Origin: Ilumatobacteraceae bacterium | GTDB taxonomy: Bacteria; Actinomycetota; Acidimicrobiia; Acidimicrobiales; Ilumatobacteraceae | DNA: 7,260 bases | Assembly (NCBI GenBank): GCA_007122945.1 | Contig: SKSP01000350.1 | Span: forward strand, 1 to 7,260 | Direction of reading: 5' to 3' | Part shown: positions 1-6,615 of the stretch, one piece after another | Layout of the letters: every line of letters begins with the position of its first letter | How positions within the stretch are numbered: the stretch's first letter is position 1 | Notes under the pieces: model-generated | Told to the model about the DNA's origin: nothing | The model's database searches: none | What the model saw: the letters and a program-made list of their open reading frames with translations, nothing else | Translations under genes and position numbers: made by a program

Positions 1-428
1 CGACAGCGAGCCACGCGACCACCTCACCGACCGAGAACCTCGATGTTGCTCGTCGCTTGTACGACGCGATGAGCGACCGGCGGATGGACGAGCTCCGCGA
101 CAGCGTCACGGTGGACTTCGTCGGCCGTGCTGCCGTCGGGTTGCCCGGGGGGATCGGTGGGACGCACCGGTCGCGCGACGCGATGATCCGCGACTGCTGG
201 GCGGTCGCCGACCGGAAGTTCGGCGCCGTCCCGATCCCCGAACGCATGCTGTGCGCCGACGACGACCATGTGGTCGTCCTCGGCCACTACACCTCCCGCA
301 ACCCGGAACTGCCCCAGTTCCACGCCGCGTTCGTCCACGTGCTCGAGATCGCGGACGGTCGAGTCGGCTCGCTCGTCCAGGTGACCGACACCCGCGAGTG
401 GCCGACCGATCCCGACGAGCAGCCGTGA
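1..428 (+). CDS. SnoaL/NTF2-like protein, 5' end outside the window
   Basis: The reading frame (first full codon at base 3) is open to the window edge, with no ATG, GTG or TTG before the TTG at 57. The motif NLDVARRLYDAMSDRRMDEL, typical of the first helix of SnoaL/ketosteroid-isomerase-like proteins, straddles that TTG. A TTG start would cut this helix, so the true start is probably upstream of base 1 and the gene is partial. The C-terminal part reads as beta strands (HVVVLGHYTSR, FVHVLEIADGRVGSLVQV) ending in TDTREW, as expected for an NTF2 cone fold. Such proteins are small cytoplasmic enzymes (isomerases, hydrolases, cyclases) or ligand-binding proteins; the substrate cannot be read from the sequence. 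A second NTF2-like gene follows 31 bp downstream, so the two are probably co-transcribed. Confidence 0.75.
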   Translation, partial: TASHATTSPTENLDVARRLYDAMSDRRMDELRDSVTVDFVGRAAVGLPGGIGGTHRSRDAMIRDCWAVADRKFGAVPIPERMLCADDDHVVVLGHYTSRNPELPQFHAAFVHVLEIADGRVGSLVQVTDTREWPTDPDEQP

Positions 429-445
429 ACCACTGGAACGCGAAC

Positions 446-451
446 GGGAGG
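446..451 (+). promoter_or_regulatory. Ribosome binding site for the GTG start at 460
   Basis: GGGAGG lies 8 nt before the GTG at 460. It supports this start, and it is one of few clear Shine-Dalgarno sites here. That fits a gene that is internal to a transcript rather than leaderless. Confidence 0.65.
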
Positions 452-459
452 CCTTCGCC

Positions 460-876
460 GTGTACAAGCTCGCAGTGAGATGGATGATCCGCCGGAACGT
501 CCGAGCACTCTCGAACGGCGACCTCGACCCGCTCCTGTCGTCCTACGCGTCCGACGCCGTCCTCGTCTTCCCCGGCGAGAGCAGTTGGGGCGGACGCCAC
601 GAAGGTCGGCCCGCGATCGGGGAGTTCCTCCGTCGCTTCGTCGATGCCGGCCTCGAGGGCGAGGTCCACGACGTCGTCGTGAACGGGCCTCCGTGGAACA
701 CCCGGGTGTGCGTGCTGTTCTCCGACCGGGCAGTGCGCGACGGCCACATCGTCTACGAGAACCGAGCGATGCTCTACGCACGGGTTCGATGGGGCAAGAT
801 CATCTTCCAGGAGGACTTCGAGGACACCCACCGGGTCGAGGCCTTCGACGAGTTGCTCCGTCCCGCACCGGGTTGA
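460..876 (+). CDS. SnoaL-like / NTF2-fold protein
   Basis: A 138-residue protein, about the usual length for a single SnoaL-like (NTF2) domain. The N-terminal helix (residues 5-20) is followed by NGDLDPLLSSYASDAVLVFPG (residues 19-39), the characteristic 'helix, then D-A-V first strand' of this fold. GRHEGRPAIGEFLRRF (about 45-60) is the next helix and IVYENRAMLYARVRWGKII the later strands. The GTG start at 460 is set by a good Shine-Dalgarno. The catalytic role is unknown; the fold covers isomerases, cyclases, dehydratases and non-enzymatic ligand binders. It follows a related gene by 31 bp and precedes a TetR gene that has its own promoter. The two NTF2-like proteins differ strongly in sequence, so they are at best ancient paralogues. 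Confidence 0.8.
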   Translation: MYKLAVRWMIRRNVRALSNGDLDPLLSSYASDAVLVFPGESSWGGRHEGRPAIGEFLRRFVDAGLEGEVHDVVVNGPPWNTRVCVLFSDRAVRDGHIVYENRAMLYARVRWGKIIFQEDFEDTHRVEAFDELLRPAPG

Positions 877-907
877 CCCACCCGTGATCGCCCGACGGCA
901 GCCCGCG

Positions 908-913
908 TACCCT
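908..913 (+). promoter_or_regulatory. -10 box of a leaderless-type promoter for the TetR gene at 920
   Basis: TACCCT matches the TANNNT form of actinobacterial -10 boxes and lies at -12 to -7 relative to the GTG at 920, so transcription could begin at the start codon. No convincing -35 box is visible at 16-18 bp spacing, and no Shine-Dalgarno precedes the GTG. The box favours the start at 920 over the GTG at 884. Confidence 0.5.
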
Positions 914-919
914 CGCGTC

Positions 920-1522
920 GTGGGCCGACCGCCGAAGTTCAGTGCCGACCAGATCCTCGACACCGCCGAGGCGCTCGTCGCCGAGAGCGGCCTCCAATCC
1001 GCGACCGTGACCGCGGTGGTCGAGCGGCTCGGGGCGCCGAGCGGGTCGATCTACCACCGCTTCGCCACGCGCGACCTCCTGCTCGCCCATCTCTGGATCC
1101 GCGCCGCGAAGGACGCGCAGACGGGTTTCATCGACGCCCTGGCGAACGGCCGTCCGGAGGCCGGCGTCGACGCCGCGCTCCACATCGTGCGCTGGTCACG
1201 CGCCAACCCCGGCCGCGCCCGGGTGTTGGCAGCTCACCGCCGCGAGGACCTCGCCGCGAACTGGCCCGACGAGCTCGGTCCGGAGCTCGCGACGATCAAC
1301 GACGACCTGAACGCCACCCTCCGTGACTACACGAGGACGGTGCACGGACGCATCACGAAGTCGAACCTCGAAGCGACCATGTTCGCGGTGATCGACATCC
1401 CACACGCCGCCGTCCGCCGTCATCTTCTCGACGGCACTCCCCCACCACGAGTCCTGGACGATCTGGTCGAGCGAGCCGTCACCCAGATCCTCCGACTGGA
1501 CGAGCACCGCACTTCGGCCTGA
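920..1522 (+). CDS. TetR/AcrR-family transcriptional regulator
   Basis: A 200-residue protein with an N-terminal TetR DNA-binding domain: GRPPKFSADQILDTAEALV (residues 2-20), then the helix-turn-helix at about 29-48 ending in SGSIYHRFATRD. The ligand-binding C-terminal half (about 60-200) is diverse, as in the family, so the ligand cannot be predicted. I chose GTG at 920 because the protein then begins MGRPPKF, as many TetR proteins do, and because a TANNNT box sits exactly 12 to 7 bp before it. An in-frame GTG at 884 would add 12 atypical residues. It follows the NTF2-like genes by 43 bp and ends 59 bp before the ABC exporter. It could therefore control either side, or itself. Confidence 0.88.
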   Translation: MGRPPKFSADQILDTAEALVAESGLQSATVTAVVERLGAPSGSIYHRFATRDLLLAHLWIRAAKDAQTGFIDALANGRPEAGVDAALHIVRWSRANPGRARVLAAHRREDLAANWPDELGPELATINDDLNATLRDYTRTVHGRITKSNLEATMFAVIDIPHAAVRRHLLDGTPPPRVLDDLVERAVTQILRLDEHRTSA

Positions 1523-1544
1523 GCTCGGACCTGCTCGAACATAT

Positions 1545-1560
1545 TTCAGCGTTAGCTGAA
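1545..1560 (+). promoter_or_regulatory. Inverted repeat, putative TetR operator ahead of the ABC exporter
   Basis: TTCAGC-GTTA-GCTGAA is a perfect 6-bp dyad with a 4-bp centre, 21 bp before the exporter ATPase start and inside a locally AT-rich spacer. Its left arm lies where a -35 element would be (18 bp before the -10 at 1569), so a bound dimer would block RNA polymerase. Operators of about 15-20 bp are usual for TetR proteins. A terminator for the preceding gene is less likely because no T-run follows. Confidence 0.5.
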
Positions 1561-1568
1561 TAGAGCGA

Positions 1569-1574
1569 TAGGGT
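1569..1574 (+). promoter_or_regulatory. -10 box for the ABC exporter operon
   Basis: TAGGGT fits TANNNT and ends 7 nt before the ATG at 1582, again a leaderless-type spacing. There is no purine-rich Shine-Dalgarno between it and the ATG (GTCGCAGCC only). Confidence 0.5.
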
Positions 1575-1581
1575 CGCAGCC

Positions 1582-2496
1582 ATGACCGAGCGGCTCCCTT
1601 CGCCCGTCGTCGTCGACGATCTGTCGAAGCACTTCGGACGCACCCCGGCGCTGACGGGAACGACGTTCACCGTGGCCCACGGTGCGGTCCACGGGTTCCT
1701 GGGGCCCAACGGCGCCGGGAAGTCGACCTGCATCCGGATCCTGCTGGGCCTGCTCCGCCAGGACGCGGGGACGGCCCGGGTGCTGGGTTCCGATCCTCGA
1801 GCGGACGCGGTCGCTCTGCACGAACGTCTCGCCTACGTGCCCGGCGACGTCGCGCTGTGGCCCAACCTGACCGGCGGCGAGACGATCGACGTGCTGCTAC
1901 GTGGACGACGAGCAGACCGTGATCGGATCGGGTACCTGTGCGAGCGGTTCGAGCTCGACCGGACCAAGCAGTGCCGCACCTACTCCAAAGGAAACCGTCA
2001 GAAGGTGGCGATCGTCGCGGCGCTCGCCGCGGACGTCGAACTGCTCCTCCTCGACGAGCCGACGTCCGGACTCGACCCGTTGATGGAGGCGACGTTCCAG
2101 GACGAGATCCGGCAGGTCAACGAGCGCGGGACGACCGTACTGCTCTCGAGCCACATCCTCGGCCAGGTCGAGACGCTGTGCGACCGCGTGTCGATCATCC
2201 GCCACGGTCGGATCGTGGAGGACGGCACGCTGGCCGAGCTCCGTCACCTCACCCGCACCGCGGTTCGGGCCGAGACGCGCGAACCGATCGACGGCGTGCT
2301 GGATCTCCGTGGTGTGCACGGAGTCCGGATCGAGGGACACGTCGTCGGCTTCGATGTCGACACCGAGCACCTCGATGCCGCGATCGGGTCGCTCCACGGT
2401 CACGGGATCGTGTCGCTCACGTGCCAACCACCGACGCTCGAGCAGCTGTTCATGCGCCACTACGAACAGCGCCAGCCCGAGTCCGTGGAGTCATGA
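1582..2496 (+). CDS. ABC exporter ATP-binding protein (polyketide/drug exporter type)
   Basis: A 304-residue ABC ATPase that would power a membrane exporter with the permease encoded next. Visible motifs are Walker A GPNGAGKST (41-49), Walker B LLLLDE (154-159), D-loop SGLDP (162-166) and the H-loop His191. The ABC signature is YSKGNRQKV (134-142) rather than LSGGQ. The Q-loop position reads YVPGDVALWPNLTGGE, with Gly88 where Gln is usual. From memory both variations occur in the antibiotic-exporter branch of COG1131, for example the mycobacterial Rv1218c group. Residues from about 215 form the C-terminal accessory domain common in this branch. The stop overlaps the permease start as ATGA (2493-2496), indicating translational coupling. 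The substrate is unknown. Confidence 0.93.
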   Translation: MTERLPSPVVVDDLSKHFGRTPALTGTTFTVAHGAVHGFLGPNGAGKSTCIRILLGLLRQDAGTARVLGSDPRADAVALHERLAYVPGDVALWPNLTGGETIDVLLRGRRADRDRIGYLCERFELDRTKQCRTYSKGNRQKVAIVAALAADVELLLLDEPTSGLDPLMEATFQDEIRQVNERGTTVLLSSHILGQVETLCDRVSIIRHGRIVEDGTLAELRHLTRTAVRAETREPIDGVLDLRGVHGVRIEGHVVGFDVDTEHLDAAIGSLHGHGIVSLTCQPPTLEQLFMRHYEQRQPESVES

Positions 2497-4145
2497 CCGT
2501 CGGCGATCGCGCCCTGGACGGCACCGGGACGCTGTTGCGCGTCGTACTCCGACGCGACCGGATCCAGCTCACCGCCTGGGTCGCGGGGATCACCGTGTTC
2601 CTCGCGTTCTCGGCGTTCTCGCTGCGCGACCAGTTCGGCGACGCCGGGGCACGCGCCAGCCGCGCCACGCTGATGGCGAGCCCGACACTGCGCTCGTTCC
2701 GCGGCCCCGGGTACGGCCTCGAGGACTACACCGTCGCCGTGATGGTCGCCCACGAGCTGTTGCTGTTCGGACTGATCGGCGTCGCGCTGATGACCGTGTT
2801 CATGATCACCCGCCACACCCGGGCGGTCGAGGAGGACGGACGCTGGGAGTTGGTCGGTTCCGCCGTGTTCGGACGCCAGGCCGGCCTCGCCGCCGCCGGT
2901 GTCGCCGCGATCGCGGCGAGCTCACTCACGGGCACGACGACGGCCATCACGCTGGTGCTCACCGGCGGGGACGAGATCGACGTCGCTACGGCCGTCACGT
3001 TCGGCCTCGCGATGGCGCTCACGGGGGCGTTCTTCGCCGGCGTCGGGCTCGTTGCGGCCCAGATCGCAACGTACGCACGGGGCGCCAACACCATCGGGCT
3101 GGTCGTGCTCGCCGCGGCGTTCGTGCTCCGTGCCGTCGGGGACCGCGGCGGGCCGGATGATCGGACGCTCTCGTGGGCGTCCCCACTCGGCTGGGCGCAG
3201 GCGATGCGGCCGGGAGCGAGCGAGCGGTTCTGGCCCGCCGCGCTCCTCGCCGTCGCCACCGTCGCGCTCCTCGCGACCGCGACGACGCTCGCCTCGCGAC
3301 GCGACATCGGCGCCGGGGTCGTGCGCCCCCGCACCGGTCCCGACGTCGCGGACCGGATCCTCGTCCACCCGGCCGGGTTCGCGTGGCGGCTGCAGCGCTC
3401 GGCGACGATCGGCTGGATGGCGGGCGCCGCCGTCGTCGCCGCACCCTTCGGGACCGTCGTCAGCGACATCGACGAGTTCCTCGGTCAGAACCCCCAGCTC
3501 GCCGACGTGTTCGGCGCCGACGGTGGCCGGCTGCTCGACGGGTTCCTCGGGACGGTGCTCCTCGTAATCGGGCTCCTCGCCGCATCCGCCGCCGTCCAAG
3601 CCGTGCTGCGGCTGCGCACCGAGGAGGACCGTGGACGCGCCGAGCTCTACCTGTCGACGCCCGTCAGCCGAGCGCGTTGGGCACGAACGCACATCGGCTG
3701 GTCACTCGTCACCGGCAGCACCACCATGGTCGCCGGGATCGCCGCACTGGCCGGTGCGGCCGCCCTCGACCAGCGCGATGCAGGCTTGGCCCTCGACATC
3801 ACCGTCGACGGCATCGCCCACCTGCCCACCGTCTGGCTGTTCACCGCGATCACCGCCGCGGTGTGGTGGACGGCGCCACGTCTCGCGTTCGTCTCCTGGC
3901 TCCTCGTCGCCCACGCCACGTTCACCGGTCTGCTCGGCGAGGCGCTCGACCTCCCCGCACCGGCCCGGGCGGTCTCACCGTTCCACCACGTCGGGTCGTT
4001 CACCTCGAGCCCGACGTCGTCGGCGAGCGCACTCGTCCTCCTCGGGCTCGTCGCGGCCGGCATCACGATCGGCCGTGCGATTCGACACTCCGACGACACG
4101 TCGCTCGTCGACCGGCGCGAATCGACCATGACCGGCAGCCGCTGA
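2493..4145 (+). CDS. ABC exporter permease, two-repeat 'polyketide antibiotic exporter' type
   Basis: A 550-residue polytopic membrane protein resembling the COG3559 exporters and mycobacterial Rv1217c (about 550 residues). Hydrophobic segments appear near 26-45, 82-106, 131-157, 166-192, 200-213, 248-266, 305-322, 350-371, 405-425, 445-475 and 511-529, giving roughly 10-12 membrane spans. The two halves look duplicated: EEDGRWELVGSAVFGR (113-128) matches EEDRGRAELYLSTPVSR (377-393), and SPLGWAQAMRP (230-240) corresponds to SPFHHV (495-500). The ATG at 2493 overlaps the ATPase stop, with GTGGAG just before it. It forms the transmembrane part of the exporter with the preceding ATPase. Longer upstream extensions of the frame are the ATPase gene read out of frame. 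Confidence 0.92.
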   Translation: MTVGDRALDGTGTLLRVVLRRDRIQLTAWVAGITVFLAFSAFSLRDQFGDAGARASRATLMASPTLRSFRGPGYGLEDYTVAVMVAHELLLFGLIGVALMTVFMITRHTRAVEEDGRWELVGSAVFGRQAGLAAAGVAAIAASSLTGTTTAITLVLTGGDEIDVATAVTFGLAMALTGAFFAGVGLVAAQIATYARGANTIGLVVLAAAFVLRAVGDRGGPDDRTLSWASPLGWAQAMRPGASERFWPAALLAVATVALLATATTLASRRDIGAGVVRPRTGPDVADRILVHPAGFAWRLQRSATIGWMAGAAVVAAPFGTVVSDIDEFLGQNPQLADVFGADGGRLLDGFLGTVLLVIGLLAASAAVQAVLRLRTEEDRGRAELYLSTPVSRARWARTHIGWSLVTGSTTMVAGIAALAGAAALDQRDAGLALDITVDGIAHLPTVWLFTAITAAVWWTAPRLAFVSWLLVAHATFTGLLGEALDLPAPARAVSPFHHVGSFTSSPTSSASALVLLGLVAAGITIGRAIRHSDDTSLVDRRESTMTGSR

Positions 4146-4183
4146 CCACCGTTCCGCACGTCCGGGAGCACGCGCCCTGCGGC

Positions 4184-4189
4184 TACTCT
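4184..4189 (+). promoter_or_regulatory. -10 box upstream of the second TetR gene
   Basis: TACTCT fits TANNNT and ends 7 nt before a GTG at 4197, with no Shine-Dalgarno between them. A transcript from here would begin at or close to 4197, inside the short spacer between the permease and the regulator. No clear -35 box is visible. Confidence 0.45.
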
Positions 4190-4196
4190 GCCCGCG

Positions 4197-4229
4197 GTGA
4201 AATCTCGCAGGTGCGGGCGCGTGTGGTGA
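4197..4229 (+). CDS. Possible leaderless upstream ORF (10-codon leader peptide)
   Basis: GTG at 4197 opens a 10-codon ORF (reading MKSRRCGRVW if GTG is read as Met) that stops at TGA 4227-4229. This stop overlaps the GTG at 4226 of the TetR gene as GTGA. The GTG lies at the start point expected from the -10 box at 4184-4189, so it could be translated from a leaderless mRNA and pass ribosomes to the regulator. Leaderless upstream ORFs with such overlaps are known in mycobacteria. At this length chance cannot be excluded. The alternative is a TetR start at 4211 or 4223 after a short untranslated leader. Confidence 0.3.
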   Translation: MKSRRCGRVW

Positions 4230-4822
4230 CGGGCAAGCGGCGCGGGCGCCGGACCGGTACCCCCGACACCGCAGGCGATATCCTCCGCGCAGCCCGCACC
4301 GCGCTGGCCCGAGACGGCTACAAGGCCATGTCGATGCGGTCGGTGGCCCGTGATGCCGACGTCGATCCGGCCCTCGTCCACTATCACTTCGGCACCAAGG
4401 CCGGGCTCGCCGCCGCCGCTCTGGAGATGCCCTTCGACCCGAGCGCAGTGCTCGCGCAGGTCTTCGACACCCCACCTCCTGCCGGCTCCACACGTGGCCG
4501 CGAGCTGCTCTCCGCCTTCCTCACGTCGTGGGACCCACCAGCGCACCGCGCCGTGCTCGTCGGCGCGATCCGCAGCGCAGCGTCCGACGACGCGATCGCC
4601 CGCGCGATCTCGAACTGGCTCACCGGCGTCGTCGTCGAGCGACTGACGAAGGCGGCCAGCGGGAAGCAACGTCGGCCACGCGCGATCGCCATCCACGGCA
4701 TCCTCATCGGCACCGCGTTCGAGCGCTACGTGCTCGCCGTCGAACCCCTCGCTTCGATGACGCCACGAGCCGCCGGCAAGGTCATCGGCCCGGCGATCGA
4801 CACGCTCCTCGACGCCGGCTGA
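4226..4822 (+). CDS. TetR-family regulator, likely repressor of the exporter
   Basis: About 198 residues from the GTG at 4226. GRRTGTPDTAGDILRAAR (7-24) and DPALVHYHFGTK (47-58), which ends the helix-turn-helix, are hallmarks of the TetR group that commonly sits beside antibiotic-type ABC exporters; mycobacterial Rv1219c, next to Rv1218c-Rv1217c, is an example from memory. The C-terminal domain begins with PFDPSAVLAQVF, also typical of that group. In-frame GTG codons at 4211, 4223 and 4226 are all possible starts. I favour 4226 because it overlaps a possible leader ORF as GTGA and gives the usual short basic N-terminus MTGKRRGRR. It lies 80 bp after the permease with its own -10 box. It probably senses the exported compound; no copy of the 1545-1560 dyad lies in front of it. 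Confidence 0.88.
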   Translation: MTGKRRGRRTGTPDTAGDILRAARTALARDGYKAMSMRSVARDADVDPALVHYHFGTKAGLAAAALEMPFDPSAVLAQVFDTPPPAGSTRGRELLSAFLTSWDPPAHRAVLVGAIRSAASDDAIARAISNWLTGVVVERLTKAASGKQRRPRAIAIHGILIGTAFERYVLAVEPLASMTPRAAGKVIGPAIDTLLDAG

Positions 4823-4838
4823 TCGGCCACCGCCAACG

Positions 4839-4844
4839 TAGAGT
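4839..4844 (+). promoter_or_regulatory. -10 box for the membrane protein gene
   Basis: TAGAGT ends 5 nt before the ATG at 4850, consistent with a leaderless or nearly leaderless transcript. No Shine-Dalgarno lies before the ATG, and no -35 box is clear. Confidence 0.42.
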
Positions 4845-4849
4845 GCGCC

Positions 4850-5902
4850 ATGTCTCTCGGGCGTGAGCGGGTCCCGTCGGTCGTGGCCGGCGTCGCCGGG
4901 GTGGTCGCCGTGCTGTCGTTGCTCGTCGGTGCGTCAGGTCTGTGGGCCCTGTGGGTGGCGTTCGACTCCGAGCGGTTCGAACGGCGTGTCGACGAGGTGC
5001 TCACGCACCCCGACGTACGCGAAGCGATCGCGGTCCGGGTGGTCGACGAGGTCGCCGAGGCGGTCGCGATCCGCGACGCCGTGGGCGACCTGCTCCCCGA
5101 GGGGTTCGAACCGGCGGCCGACCTGGTGCTCGCCGGTGCCCGCGAATTCGTCGTCGACCGGGTCGCCGATGTGCTCCGCCGCGACGACGTGCGATCGTTG
5201 ATCGCGGCCGCAGCCGGACGCGCCCATGCGGGCGCCGTCGACGTGGTCCGCGGCGGTTCGCTGCTCGACGGGCTCCGGGTGGTCGACGACGAGGTCAGGC
5301 TCGACCTGTTCCCCCTCGTGGGCGTGGCGCTCACCTGGTTGCAGGACCTGGGCCTGCTCCGCGGGGTCGAGCTGCCCGAACTCACCAGCGAGGCGGGAGC
5401 CGAGGCCGATCGTGCGACGCTCGGAGCTGCGCTCGGCCGCGAGCTGCCGCCCGATCTCGGCGAGCTGGTCGTGTACCGGAGTGATGCCCTCGACCGGGCC
5501 GGCACCATGGTCGACACCGTGCAGCGGTTCCTCGTCGTGTCGGCACGAGTGTCGCTGCTGGCACTCGTGGCCGGCGCAGCGGCAGCGGTCGAGGTCGTGG
5601 CACTCGCGCGCCGGCGGCGCCGGGCGGCAGGGCTGCTCGCGGCCGCGATCGCGGTCGAGGTCGTCGTCGTTCAGTTGGTGACCGATCGGGTGGCGAACCG
5701 CGCCCCGACTCTCGTCGAGGGCATCGCCGCGCGGGTCGCGATCGCCGAGCTCGTCGACGACCTGCAGCGCTCCCTCGTCCGCACGATCGCCGTCGCCGGG
5801 GTGACGCTGGTCGTCCTGCTCGTCGCCGTCGTGCTGGGGTTCGCGCGAGCGGCCCGCCACGGGCCCCTCGTGCGGGGTGACCCGCCCCGCGCCCCGGCGT
5901 GA
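4850..5902 (+). CDS. Actinobacterial-type membrane protein of unknown function
   Basis: A 350-residue protein I cannot assign to a function. It has an N-terminal hydrophobic segment (about 11-37), a roughly 190-residue hydrophilic region (38-226) and three further hydrophobic segments (about 228-253, 259-277, 311-332); an arginine cluster (RRRRR, 254-258) separates the second and third. This layout suggests a large domain outside the membrane. The domain carries a repeated motif: VDEVLTHPDVREAIA (47-61) aligns without gaps to VADVLRRDDVRSLIA (105-119). A looser copy may lie near 286-310, between the last two segments. Similar TM-domain-TM proteins with an FDSERF-like start of the external region are common and uncharacterised in actinobacteria. 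The ATG start has a -10 box just upstream. It converges with the TetR gene on the other strand, 29 bp apart. Confidence 0.8.
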   Translation: MSLGRERVPSVVAGVAGVVAVLSLLVGASGLWALWVAFDSERFERRVDEVLTHPDVREAIAVRVVDEVAEAVAIRDAVGDLLPEGFEPAADLVLAGAREFVVDRVADVLRRDDVRSLIAAAAGRAHAGAVDVVRGGSLLDGLRVVDDEVRLDLFPLVGVALTWLQDLGLLRGVELPELTSEAGAEADRATLGAALGRELPPDLGELVVYRSDALDRAGTMVDTVQRFLVVSARVSLLALVAGAAAAVEVVALARRRRRAAGLLAAAIAVEVVVVQLVTDRVANRAPTLVEGIAARVAIAELVDDLQRSLVRTIAVAGVTLVVLLVAVVLGFARAARHGPLVRGDPPRAPA

Positions 5903-5931
5903 CACGCGGCGCACCAGGGCGTCCGCACGCC

Positions 5932-6609
5932 TCATCCGCTGCCTCTCGCCGCGCTCGCCACGGCGGCATCGTGCACGGTGTGGTCCCAGGCGACCATGGC
6001 GATGTCGACGACGGCATCGAGGCTCTCGACGCTGGCACCGTCCCTCGCCTGGATCGAGAGCCCGTGCAGCACGGTCATCACGAATGCAGCGAGCGCCCCG
6101 GTGTCGACGGCATCGGGCAGTTCGCCGTCGGTGACGGCTCGATCGAGTCGTGATCGCAGCTCGCGTCGGTCCTGTTCGCGCAGGTCGGCCAGCAGGTCGC
6201 GGACGACCGCGCTGTTCGGGGTGTAGGTGGTGGCGGCGAGCACGATCAGGCAGCCACGCGGCGTGTCCGGGCTGACGTAGCTGTGGGCGTTGGTGCGCAG
6301 CACGTCCTCCACGGCTCGCCGCGCCGTCGGCGCGCCCCGGAGCGCCACCGCGGTCGGCGAGCGCTCGGGATCGTTGTAGTAGGCGACCGCTTCGCGGAAC
6401 AGCTGCTCCTTGGAGCCGAACGCGGCGTACAGGCTGGGGGCACTGACCCCCATCGCTGCGGTGAGGTCGCTCACCGACGTGCCCTCGTAGCCCCGCTCCC
6501 AGAACAGCTCGAGCGCCCGCAGCAACGCCTCGGAGCGATCGAACCCTCGAGGCCGGCCGCGCCGAGGCGTCGGGGTGGCCCGAGCTCCAGGTTGCTCCTC
6601 CTCCGACAT
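5932..6609 (-). CDS. TetR/AcrR-family regulator, BdcR-like
   Basis: A 225-residue regulator. After a disordered acidic/proline stretch (1-16), RRGRPRGFDRSEALLRALE (17-34) and LFWERGYEGTSVSDL begin the DNA-binding domain; the recognition helix is near SAPSLYAAFGSK (56-67). This N-terminal pattern and the PRGCLIVLAA segment in the C-terminal domain are typical of the TetR group found divergent from oxidoreductases, such as E. coli BdcR beside BdcA. It is transcribed away from the dehydrogenase gene with a 46-bp shared spacer, so it probably represses that gene and itself. The ATG start at 6609 is supported by TAAGAT exactly at -12 to -7, a leaderless arrangement. The ligand is unknown. Confidence 0.9.
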   Translation of the reverse strand: MSEEEQPGARATPTPRRGRPRGFDRSEALLRALELFWERGYEGTSVSDLTAAMGVSAPSLYAAFGSKEQLFREAVAYYNDPERSPTAVALRGAPTARRAVEDVLRTNAHSYVSPDTPRGCLIVLAATTYTPNSAVVRDLLADLREQDRRELRSRLDRAVTDGELPDAVDTGALAAFVMTVLHGLSIQARDGASVESLDAVVDIAMVAWDHTVHDAAVASAARGSG

Positions 6610-6615
6610 GCCCGT

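Noticed and set aside
884..919. 12-residue N-terminal extension of the first TetR from GTG 884
   Set aside because: The extension is not TetR-like, and it contains the TANNNT promoter box that points to a start at 920.
106..963. 285-residue minus-strand frame
   Set aside because: It is antisense to two NTF2-like genes and the TetR start, with no recognisable domain.
1545..1560. Dyad read as a terminator of the first TetR gene
   Set aside because: No T-run follows the hairpin, and its position over the next gene's promoter fits an operator better.
1938..4145. 735-residue frame containing the permease
   Set aside because: The first 185 residues are the ATPase gene read out of frame. The permease starts at the ATGA overlap at 2493.
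3173..4822. 549-residue plus-strand frame ending in the second TetR domain
   Set aside because: Only the part after about 4211-4226 is TetR-like. The N-terminal portion is the permease gene read out of frame, so this is not a fusion protein.
5896..5931. Possible terminator between the convergent genes (GGCGTG with CACGCC)
   Set aside because: A 6-bp stem with a 24-nt loop and no T-run is too weak to call.
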